DNA of 15,302 nucleotides, taken from positions 1-15,302 of the forward strand of contig CAZWVR010000058.1 in assembly GCA_964637235.1 (NCBI GenBank), written 5' to 3'. The position numbers and the translations under genes were made by a program. The notes under the pieces are model-generated. The model was not told the DNA's origin, made no database searches, and worked only from the letters and a program-made list of their open reading frames with translations. Every line of letters starts with the position of its first letter. Position 1 is the stretch's first letter. This document shows positions 1 to 7,123 of the stretch, one piece after another. This DNA is from CAZWVR01 sp964637235. GTDB lineage: Bacteria > Bacteroidota > Bacteroidia > Bacteroidales > S143-33.

Positions 1-1916
1 CTACGTGATAATGAGTTAAATTTTGAAGAGTTTTTAATCGTAAGAATTATTTCTCCCAAAGAGGCTACCAATAACAAAGCTGTGAATATTTGAAATAGTT
101 TTAGGTTATATTTTTTACTTTTTTCTATAAAAACCAGTGAAAAGGCTCCAAATAACCATAAAGAATGCATATCTATGTATTGGGAATTTACTTTGGTTAG
201 AGTTTCTAATAAAATTAGCAAGTTAATTATGTGCAATATTTTCTTTTTAATTCCGAATTTTAAAAATAAATATACACCAATCAGAATGTAAGTGATGGTA
301 AGAGAAAAATATGTTAAAGTTAAAGGATTTTTACTTAATGCTATAATAGATAGTAGTGAAAGGGTTAAGAATGCTTTTTTGGCAGGAATTTTTATATGTT
401 GCATTATATAGAAAATCAGAATATTTTGTATTGCAAAGTTAAGTATATAGATAGTTTTTAGCCAGATAATAGTTTTTAATCCACTTATTATCAGTAAAAT
501 ACCAGTTATAATTTCAGGGATGTGGTATATGAAGTTTATGTGTAGGTTATGTAATATCTGCCAAGAATTTTTTATTAGATTGTCATAGTCAGTGAAGTTT
601 ATACCAAAGAAAGCCCGATATAAGCCGAAAATAAATACAAAAAAGAATAAACCTAATGCATATTGCTCTATTTCTTGTTTTTTTACTTTTTTTATTTTTG
701 TAAAAGCAGATTTTTCCTCGATATAGTTTGATAGGAATAATGGCATAAAAAAGAAAAAGAATGCATTGCCAGAGATTCTAACGGTCATAGTTTCAAAGAA
801 AATATTTATAGAGAAGAGTATTATCAGCATTATCAAAGACTTGTCTTGATACTTGATACCTATCCTTATTGGTAGAAATAATATTGCAAGGAATACTATG
901 AAGCCTAAAATTCCAAATCTTAGCCAAACGTCTAAAAAATCGTTGTGTACATTTTTTTTAGTTTTAAATTCTTTGGTTAGGTTATTTATTTTGTATTCAT
1001 TAAGCATAATTTGACGTACGTCGCCGGTGCCAATTCCCCACATCCAGTTTTGTTTAATTTCTTTTTCTGCTAAGCTCCATATTTTTAGACGTTCATTTTT
1101 TATTTCGTAATTTTTTTTTCCAGATGTATTTAATAGAGCTATTATTCTTTGATTTCTGCTAAAAATTCCAATAGAAATCAGGAAAAATATTAACAGAATA
1201 GGTAATTTATATTTGACTTTTATGTTAAGGAAATTATATAACCAAATGAATGTAAGTGCTAATAAATTTGCCCGAGAAGAATAAAGGAGTACTCCGAGTG
1301 AGAGTATAAAAATTGCAATCCATTTTATTATTGAGAATTTTATTTTGGATAATGGGAATAAGGATTTTTGGTTGTCAAATTGTTTATAGTTCAAAAGTAG
1401 AATGATAGCAAAATTAGCCATCAGTGCTTGATATGAAGGGTGGTTAAAAATAGAAAATTTTAAATAGGTGAATGTTGACAGGTCGCTTTTCCCCTGAAAA
1501 TAAATGTATGAGGCTTTTACAATAGCTATTATTATTGCTATGAGAGCACCGAGTATAAAAGCTTCGGAAATTTTACGTTTATATTGAGAAAAATTTACAG
1601 ATGAAAATATAAAAATGAATGGGAAGAGCCATATATAGAGCCGTACTTGTATTACTTGCAAACCTCTTTGAAGGTCTTGTGTATTTATCAACCATATAAT
1701 ATGTATTGCAAGATAGGTTAATAAACTTAATATTAGTAATTTAAATAATCTATCTGTTTTTTTTATTGTTTTTACTTTTTTTTTAGAAAATGTTATAATA
1801 CATAATATCGCACATATAGCCCCGGAAATTTGTATAGCTTTTATTCCAAAATTTAATGCAAATGCATAGAAACTGGCAGTTATGATGGATAATTTTTCTA
1901 TATTTAAATTTTTCAT
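1..1916 (-). CDS. O-antigen ligase/polymerase-like membrane protein with a long C-terminal membrane extension (partial)
   Basis: The frame is open without a stop from an ATG at 1916 to the left edge, giving 638 visible residues; the C-terminus is missing. The first ~400 residues are a string of hydrophobic helices. They contain a periplasmic-loop signature of the Wzy/WaaL/RfaL superfamily: GIGTGD at about residue 294, followed by HNDFLD at about 324 and then a helix. Proteins of this family polymerise or ligate surface glycans at the outer face of the inner membrane. A charged linker (about 398-419, rich in Lys/Glu) leads into about 220 more residues with several further hydrophobic helices, so the protein is much longer than a typical ~400-residue ligase. 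It lies 33 bp downstream of the next membrane-protein gene and in the same reading frame, separated by one TAA. No glycosyltransferase genes are visible, so its substrate (O-antigen, capsule, or protein glycan) is unknown. The family call is fairly confident, the specific role is not. Confidence 0.72.
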   Translation of the reverse strand, partial: MKNLNIEKLSIITASFYAFALNFGIKAIQISGAICAILCIITFSKKKVKTIKKTDRLFKLLILSLLTYLAIHIIWLINTQDLQRGLQVIQVRLYIWLFPFIFIFSSVNFSQYKRKISEAFILGALIAIIIAIVKASYIYFQGKSDLSTFTYLKFSIFNHPSYQALMANFAIILLLNYKQFDNQKSLFPLSKIKFSIIKWIAIFILSLGVLLYSSRANLLALTFIWLYNFLNIKVKYKLPILLIFFLISIGIFSRNQRIIALLNTSGKKNYEIKNERLKIWSLAEKEIKQNWMWGIGTGDVRQIMLNEYKINNLTKEFKTKKNVHNDFLDVWLRFGILGFIVFLAILFLPIRIGIKYQDKSLIMLIILFSINIFFETMTVRISGNAFFFFFMPLFLSNYIEEKSAFTKIKKVKKQEIEQYALGLFFFVFIFGLYRAFFGINFTDYDNLIKNSWQILHNLHINFIYHIPEIITGILLIISGLKTIIWLKTIYILNFAIQNILIFYIMQHIKIPAKKAFLTLSLLSIIALSKNPLTLTYFSLTITYILIGVYLFLKFGIKKKILHIINLLILLETLTKVNSQYIDMHSLWLFGAFSLVFIEKSKKYNLKLFQIFTALLLVASLGEIILTIKNSSKFNSLSR

Positions 1917-1949
1917 TCTTATGTATTTATGCTTCTGTATTTGGTAAAG

Positions 1950-2891
1950 TTAAAGATAATTGAATGCAATAGCAGATATAATATAAAGATAAAACATTAC
2001 TTTTGTTATAAAACCTTGATTTTCAGAGAAAAAATAGGTTAAAAAAATGGCGAAATTTACTTGATTTGCTAAAAGTAGTCCATAATTTTTTGTTATAGAA
2101 AAGCCTGTTAGAAGCAGCAGCGATATAAATATTAGTCTAAGGAAAAAGATTCTTTTTCTCAGAAGCATAGAGTTCATATCTAATAACACTCTAATAATCA
2201 CGGCAAAAAATATAACAGCCCATAGGTATAAAATTATTTTTTGCCATAATGACATATAAATACTACTCTGAACCAAAATCAGATTGAATTTTGAAAATGC
2301 TGTTTTTATCTCTGGAATATGTTTGAAAGCAATAATTTCAAAATATAGTAAAATGGCAACAAAACCTCCTGTTATAAATAATATTGATTTTTGAAATCCT
2401 TTTTGTTGAAATATAGCAATTATAAGCATTGAAACCCATATAAAACTGTAAGAAATTGAAAATATCAACATTATAGATGTGAAAAAGCCTGATAGAAATA
2501 TATAGTAATTTGCTTTTTCATTATCTATTTTCGTAGTTAATTGGAGGGATAAAATATAGAATATTAATGTAAGATAAGCAGAGCTATAGATTGGAGAAAT
2601 TATAACTATTGAAAGTGGAAAAATTAAAATTATCATTAAATTTTCTTTTCGGAGAAGTTTAATTTTATTTAAAAAAATATGGAGCCATATTGCATAGCTT
2701 ATTGTTAATATTGTGCTGAGCATTTTTATAAATAATTGATAATCAGTAAATAATAATTGTGTAATTCCGAGATTATCGTATTGACAAATAGGAAAATTAT
2801 AAAAAAAATATTTGCCTAATGCTACTGAGTATAAAAGTAAAGCCCAGAATATTGCATTATAGTTAAATTTACGGAATGTTCTATAAATCAT
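1950..2891 (-). CDS. Polytopic membrane protein of unknown function (DUF6427-like)
   Basis: This 313-residue protein is almost entirely hydrophobic, with about 8-10 predicted membrane helices (for example near 12-31, 52-74, 84-102, 129-161, 169-189, 214-235, 248-266 and 297-313) joined by short basic loops. I see no catalytic motif. Its size, helix spacing and position beside other envelope genes recall the uncharacterised Bacteroidota membrane family DUF6427, but this is a recollection of overall appearance, not a firm match. The start is an ATG 11 bp after the amrS stop, and the next gene starts 33 bp after its own stop, so it is very likely cotranscribed with both. A functional link to the ligase-like protein downstream is plausible from proximity only. 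Confidence 0.6.
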   Translation of the reverse strand: MIYRTFRKFNYNAIFWALLLYSVALGKYFFYNFPICQYDNLGITQLLFTDYQLFIKMLSTILTISYAIWLHIFLNKIKLLRKENLMIILIFPLSIVIISPIYSSAYLTLIFYILSLQLTTKIDNEKANYYIFLSGFFTSIMLIFSISYSFIWVSMLIIAIFQQKGFQKSILFITGGFVAILLYFEIIAFKHIPEIKTAFSKFNLILVQSSIYMSLWQKIILYLWAVIFFAVIIRVLLDMNSMLLRKRIFFLRLIFISLLLLTGFSITKNYGLLLANQVNFAIFLTYFFSENQGFITKVMFYLYIISAIAFNYL

Positions 2892-2902
2892 TTGATTAGA
2901 TT

Positions 2903-3916
2903 TTATTCCCAGATTCCATCAATAGGATAGCCACATACATTGCATTTACCATTGGTCATATTTATTTTTTGGAGAGAAAATCCGTATCTTTCAATAACAG
3001 GATTTCCGCAAGAAGGGCAATAAGTATTTTCTGCGGGATGTCCCCATACATTTCCTATAAATACGTATTTCATACCTACCTCCATGGCTATATCTCTTGC
3101 TTTTTCAAGGATAGAGACGCTTGTTTGAGGTATGTTTGTTAATTTATACATAGGCGTAAAACGACTGAAATGTAATGGATATTTTTCAAACCCGTTATCT
3201 ACGAGCCATTGACACATTTGTTTTATCATATTTAGATCATCCGTCCAATTAGGTATAACAAGATTTGTAATTTCTATCCATACGTTATATTGTTTTAAAA
3301 TTTCTAAGGTTCTTAGCACAGGTTTTAGTCTGCCTGCATTTAATTTACGGTATATTTCGTCGCTGAAACTTTTCAGATCGATGTTTGCAGCGTCTAAATA
3401 TGGTGCCAATTCTTTTAGAGGAGCTTCATTTATGTAGCCAGCCGAGATAAATACATTTTTTATTCCTTTTTTTTTAGCTATTTTGGCAGTTTCGAGAGTA
3501 TATTCATAAAATGCCGTAGGGTCTGTATATGTATATGCGATGGAGCGACAATTTGTTTTTTTTGCTTGTAATACTACTTCTTCCGGTGGTAGGAAATAAT
3601 TATCTATTTCCAAGGGGCTGATTTGAGATATTTCCCAATTTTGACAATTTTTACAGTTCAAATTGCAGCCAGCAGTTGCTATTGAAAATGCTAATGACCC
3701 GGGGAGAAAATGCTGCAAAGGTTTTTTTTCTATGGGATCTATATGAACAGCACATGGGTTTGAATATGCTAAGCTGTATAGTTTTCCGTTAATATTTTTT
3801 TTGGTTTTACAGATTCCTAATTTTCCTTCTTTGATAATGCAATTATGTGGGCATAATAGGCATTGTACTGTTTTTTCGTCTTTTTTACGATAGTATTTTG
3901 CTTCGTGTAGTTCCAT
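2903..3916 (-). CDS. amrS: AmmeMemoRadiSam system radical SAM enzyme
   Basis: This 337-residue radical-SAM protein carries the cluster-binding motif C84-x3-C88-x2-C91 inside TAGCNLNCKNCQNW, a hallmark of the AmrS family. The N-terminus has an extra cysteine group (C19, C22, C26, C36). The C-terminus ends in a zinc-ribbon-like pair, C300-x2-C303 and C325-x2-C328. Conserved AmrS-type stretches such as YTDPTAFYEY and DAANIDLKSF are present. In many genomes AmrS is linked to Memo and AMMECR1 proteins; the reaction of the system is not firmly established. Neither partner is in this window. The start ATG overlaps the stop of the upstream HU/SPOR gene in a TAATG junction, suggesting translational coupling. 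Older annotations may call it a pyruvate formate-lyase-activating enzyme, but the N- and C-terminal cysteine groups and length argue for AmrS. Confidence 0.9.
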   Translation of the reverse strand: MELHEAKYYRKKDEKTVQCLLCPHNCIIKEGKLGICKTKKNINGKLYSLAYSNPCAVHIDPIEKKPLQHFLPGSLAFSIATAGCNLNCKNCQNWEISQISPLEIDNYFLPPEEVVLQAKKTNCRSIAYTYTDPTAFYEYTLETAKIAKKKGIKNVFISAGYINEAPLKELAPYLDAANIDLKSFSDEIYRKLNAGRLKPVLRTLEILKQYNVWIEITNLVIPNWTDDLNMIKQMCQWLVDNGFEKYPLHFSRFTPMYKLTNIPQTSVSILEKARDIAMEVGMKYVFIGNVWGHPAENTYCPSCGNPVIERYGFSLQKINMTNGKCNVCGYPIDGIWE

Positions 3917-4824
3917 TATTTTTTATTTATCAAAACCCATGCTTGTTCGTTGGTATTTGATACAAAATCTTTATAGGCTTTTATAATGCTATCAGGACTG
4001 TTATATTCGGCTATTGCTACGCGATTGTAGGTACCATTTAAGATTATTGGGTTATAGCCATATTTTTTGAGGATATTTGAACGTTTTTTGGCGCCTGTTT
4101 CATTTGAGTAGCTACCAGATATGATATAGTAGCGTTTGTATTCTGTGCCAATAAAAATAACTGTGTATTGGATATTGTTTTCATCAAAAAGTTGTTCGTC
4201 GCTTTTTTTAGGAGTTTCAGTAGCTATTATTGTTGTGTCTTTTTTAGGTGTCGTATTTATGATGGTATTTTTTTTCTGTGTTTTGAATATTTGATAAATA
4301 TTTTGACGGAATAGATACCCTAATATTCCGAGAATAACTATTATTAGAGGCAAAATTATCCATAATGCAGATACTTGTTTTTTCTTTATCTTTTTGGCGG
4401 GTTCTGGTGGAGGTACATTTATTTTTATTTTATCTTGACCTAAAAATCTGATATCCAGGGACATTTCGTTATTTTGGTTAAATAGAATATCATCAGATAT
4501 TGTTTTTTTGAATGTTCCTATGTCTATAAGTTTGTATATTTTGTTGTTATTGAGGTGCAGCTGTAGTTCTCTTACGAAATCTTCAACAATTTTTTTAGCT
4601 TCTTGTTGGTTAATGTTGTTATTAACCGCCAGAAATTCTATAAGTTTTTGATCTTGTGCATTTTGGTCGTATTTAAAAATAATTTTTTTTGTCGGAGGTA
4701 ATATTTCACCTCGTGTTTTATCAAGAATAGCTTTTTTATTTTCAGTAGTTAGTATTCCAAATTTGGGAATTACGACTTTACCTTCTGCTAATAGCAGATA
4801 TTTAATAGCCTGAGATACTTTCAC
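3916..4824 (-). CDS. HU-CCDC81-like and SPOR domain membrane protein
   Basis: The protein has 302 residues. Residues 1-60 and about 60-135 look like the paired HU-CCDC81-type DNA-binding-like domains of Bacteroidota (opening pattern IKYLLLAEGKVVIPKFGIL, then a helical second unit with DIGTFKK). A basic stretch, KKIKKKQ, precedes one transmembrane helix at about 151-172. A Thr/Lys-rich linker follows. A C-terminal SPOR domain (about 230-300, with YYIISGSYS and a repeat of the fold's beta strands) is expected to sit in the periplasm and bind denuded peptidoglycan glycans. The layout puts the HU part in the cytoplasm and the SPOR part in the periplasm. This architecture has been proposed to tie DNA or a partner to the envelope, but that is inference here. 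The start is a GTG; an in-frame TAA 18 bp upstream limits alternatives. It is coupled to amrS by a TAATG overlap. Confidence 0.8.
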   Translation of the reverse strand: MKVSQAIKYLLLAEGKVVIPKFGILTTENKKAILDKTRGEILPPTKKIIFKYDQNAQDQKLIEFLAVNNNINQQEAKKIVEDFVRELQLHLNNNKIYKLIDIGTFKKTISDDILFNQNNEMSLDIRFLGQDKIKINVPPPEPAKKIKKKQVSALWIILPLIIVILGILGYLFRQNIYQIFKTQKKNTIINTTPKKDTTIIATETPKKSDEQLFDENNIQYTVIFIGTEYKRYYIISGSYSNETGAKKRSNILKKYGYNPIILNGTYNRVAIAEYNSPDSIIKAYKDFVSNTNEQAWVLINKK

Positions 4825-4845
4825 TTTTATAAGTTTTTGGTTTTA

Positions 4846-4873
4846 CAATTTTAAAACTTTTTTTTTAAAATTG
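4846..4873. repeat. AT-rich perfect inverted repeat
   Basis: Arms CAATTTTAAAA (4846-4856) and TTTTAAAATTG (4863-4873) pair perfectly over 11 bp around a 6-nt loop, in the 96-bp gap between the aspartase-family gene and the HU/SPOR gene. It could form a weak hairpin in the operon transcript. It has no following U-tract on the minus strand, so it is not a convincing terminator. In such AT-rich DNA part of this may be chance. Confidence 0.4.
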
Positions 4874-4920
4874 AAAATGAATGCTTTGGATTTTTTATTG
4901 TATAATGGCTGATTTGTAAA

Positions 4921-6360
4921 TTATTCACATTTTAGATCTTTTACAGAAAAGCCTTTTTGCAGCAGTTTGTCATATTTAAGCAGGTCTTTTAATATTTCTG
5001 GATTTAGGATTTTTAATTTATTATTTGCTTCAAAAATATCACATTTATCTGTGCGCATTTGTTTTGCCAGTAAGGATGCTTTGTGATATCCGATAATGCT
5101 ATTTAGTGCGGTAGCAATAGATGGGCTTTTAAGTAAATTTTCGTAAGCTGTTTGTGTATCAATTTTTAAATTTTTGAGCATTTTTTCTGATAGGGATTTA
5201 TTTGCTGAGATTAGTAATTTTAAACTTTCAAGCAGAGCATAACCTATTAGGGGGATATATGCATTTAGTTCAAATTGTCCCTGTGAGACTAATGAGCTGA
5301 TTAGTACATCATTGGCATATACTTTATGAGCTATACTGATAACAAATTCAGCTATTACTGGATTAATTTTTGAAGGCATAATTGAGCTTCCCACTTGGAC
5401 TTGTGGTATAGTTATTTCTCTTTGACGTGCAAATTCCGAAGCTTGTAATCGTATGTCGGAAACTATTTTTTCAAGATTTGTGGCGTGAGATTTTAGTATT
5501 GCATGCACTTCGACTATTGCATCAAGATTTTGTGTTGCTTCTACAAGATTTTCGGCTTGTGCCAGAGGTAGGCGAGTTATTTGACGAAGGCGAGGTACTA
5601 TTTCTACTACAAAATACTTGGGAACTGATATTGATGTACCTATTGCACTACCTCCGAGATTGACAAATTTTAATCTTTCCATACATTTAGAAACTCGCCA
5701 CCAATCTCTTGCTAATGCTTCTGCGTAAGCACTGAATTGTTTGCCAAAGGTTGTTGGTACTGCTTCTTGCAGTTGTGTATATCCAATTCTTAGGTCATAT
5801 CTGTATTTTTTTTCTAAGCGTTCAAAATGTTGACGAGTTATATTTATTGCGTCTTCAAGTTCTAAAAATAATTTCATTGCTGCTACTTTTAGTGCAGTTG
5901 GGACTGTATCGTTGGTAGATTGATATATATTTGCGTGTTCTATTGGGTCAATTATGTTATAATTTCCGGGGGGATATCCTAATTTTTTCAGGGCTAAGTT
6001 TGTTATTATTTCATTGATATTCATATTTATGCTTGTTCCTGCGCCGCCTTGAATACCTGGAACTATAAAATGTGAGAAAAATTTTCCTTCTGCGACTTCT
6101 TTGGCGGCTTCTATAAGCATTGATATTATTTTATCGGGAAATAGTTTAATACAGCTTTGCGGATAGTTTTTTAATATAGCTTTTTTGAAATCTTTATATA
6201 CTGAATAATAGGCAAGTTTTACCATACCTAATGCCATATACCATTCTTTATGGAAATTTGTATAATTAGAAAAATTTTCTTTTGCTCTTAGGGAATGTAT
6301 CCCATAGAGTGCTTGCTTAGGGATGAGTTTTTCTCCGATGAAATCTTTTTCTTTTCGCAT
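4921..6360 (-). CDS. aspA: Aspartate ammonia-lyase family protein (fumarase/aspartase superfamily)
   Basis: Read from the ATG at 6360 the protein has 479 residues, close to the ~478 of E. coli aspartase, and begins MRKEKDFIGEKLIP, aligning with the family N-terminus. Superfamily signatures follow: GGAGTSINMN (about 105-114), YQSTNDT (about 146-152) and the mobile catalytic-loop motif GSSIMPSKINP (about 324-334), with the Ser expected to act as base. Aspartases convert L-aspartate to fumarate and ammonia; fumarases use malate. The N-terminal pattern favours the aspartase side. Two departures stand out: GYTQLQEAVP where GRTxLQDA is usual, and MPSKINP instead of MPGKVNP/MPAKVNP. These suggest a distinct subgroup, possibly the aspartase-like group found near [FeFe]-hydrogenase maturation genes in anaerobes (recollection, unverified). 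A longer reading from a TTG at 6444 would overlap the upstream gene and adds 28 unmatched residues, so I reject it. Confidence 0.85.
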   Translation of the reverse strand: MRKEKDFIGEKLIPKQALYGIHSLRAKENFSNYTNFHKEWYMALGMVKLAYYSVYKDFKKAILKNYPQSCIKLFPDKIISMLIEAAKEVAEGKFFSHFIVPGIQGGAGTSINMNINEIITNLALKKLGYPPGNYNIIDPIEHANIYQSTNDTVPTALKVAAMKLFLELEDAINITRQHFERLEKKYRYDLRIGYTQLQEAVPTTFGKQFSAYAEALARDWWRVSKCMERLKFVNLGGSAIGTSISVPKYFVVEIVPRLRQITRLPLAQAENLVEATQNLDAIVEVHAILKSHATNLEKIVSDIRLQASEFARQREITIPQVQVGSSIMPSKINPVIAEFVISIAHKVYANDVLISSLVSQGQFELNAYIPLIGYALLESLKLLISANKSLSEKMLKNLKIDTQTAYENLLKSPSIATALNSIIGYHKASLLAKQMRTDKCDIFEANNKLKILNPEILKDLLKYDKLLQKGFSVKDLKCE

Positions 6361-6412
6361 AAATTTTTTTACAAAATATATAAATCTTTTATTGTGATAT
6401 TTATGATAGAAG

Positions 6413-7123
6413 TCATTTTCTTTTTTGGGCGATTTTATTTTCAAAAAATTTCCATAGTTTATCTTCTGGCACAGGTGCGATAAAAGTCATAGGTTCTTTT
6501 TTTACAGGGTGAATAAAAGAGATACTTCTGGCATGCAGGGCTATTGAGCCATCTGGATTACTTCTACGAGCTCCATATTTAAGGTCTCCTTTTATGTGGA
6601 TACCTATTTTTGCCAGTTGTGCCCGTATTTGGTGATGTCTTCCTGTATGGAGAGTAATTTCAAGTAGATAATAATGGTCAGATTTAGCTTTCAATTTATA
6701 TTCTAAAATTGCTTTTTTACTACCTTTGATGGGCTTTTCATATGCAAAAGATTTATTTTTCTGTTGATTTTTCTTTAAATAATGTTCTAAAATATCGGTA
6801 TTTTTAGGAGGTTTTTTATCTACAATAGCCCAATAAATTTTTTTTGCTTCATTATTTTGGAATATTTTATTAAGTCGTGTGAGTGCTTTTGAAGTTTTAG
6901 CAAGAACCAATACACCGCTTGTGGGTCTATCTAATCTATGGGGTAGTCCCAAAAAAACATTTCCGGGTTTATTGTATTTCTTTTTTAAGTATTTTTTTAT
7001 GTATTCAGTTAGAGGTTCGTCGCCAGTTTTATCGCCTTGAACGAGTATTCCTGCCGGTTTATTGATTACTATTAAATGGTTGTCTTCGTATAAGATTTGC
7101 AGTTTTGTTTTTTTATTTTTCAT
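6413..7123 (-). CDS. RluA-family pseudouridine synthase
   Basis: This 236-residue protein isomerises uridine to pseudouridine in rRNA or tRNA. The catalytic motif is PHRLDRPTSGVLVLAKT with Asp65 as the catalytic residue. An N-terminal ILYEDNHLIVINKPAG strand pair and a C-terminal GRHHQIRAQLAKIG (161-174) followed by IKGDLKYG complete the RluA-type core. There is no N-terminal S4 domain, so it is of the short form; the target uridine cannot be told from sequence. The ATG shares one base with the upstream ygfK stop (TAATG), a sign of translational coupling. The aspartase-family gene starts 52 bp downstream. Such housekeeping genes are often passengers in Bacteroidota operons, and I infer no pathway link to ygfK. 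Confidence 0.92.
   Translation of the reverse strand: MKNKKTKLQILYEDNHLIVINKPAGILVQGDKTGDEPLTEYIKKYLKKKYNKPGNVFLGLPHRLDRPTSGVLVLAKTSKALTRLNKIFQNNEAKKIYWAIVDKKPPKNTDILEHYLKKNQQKNKSFAYEKPIKGSKKAILEYKLKAKSDHYYLLEITLHTGRHHQIRAQLAKIGIHIKGDLKYGARRSNPDGSIALHARSISFIHPVKKEPMTFIAPVPEDKLWKFFENKIAQKRK

Noticed and set aside
6361..6444. Longer N-terminus for the aspartase-family gene from a TTG start
   Set aside because: It would overlap the upstream pseudouridine synthase gene by 32 bp and adds 28 lysine/tyrosine-rich residues not seen in the family, while the ATG at 6360 gives the normal family start and length.
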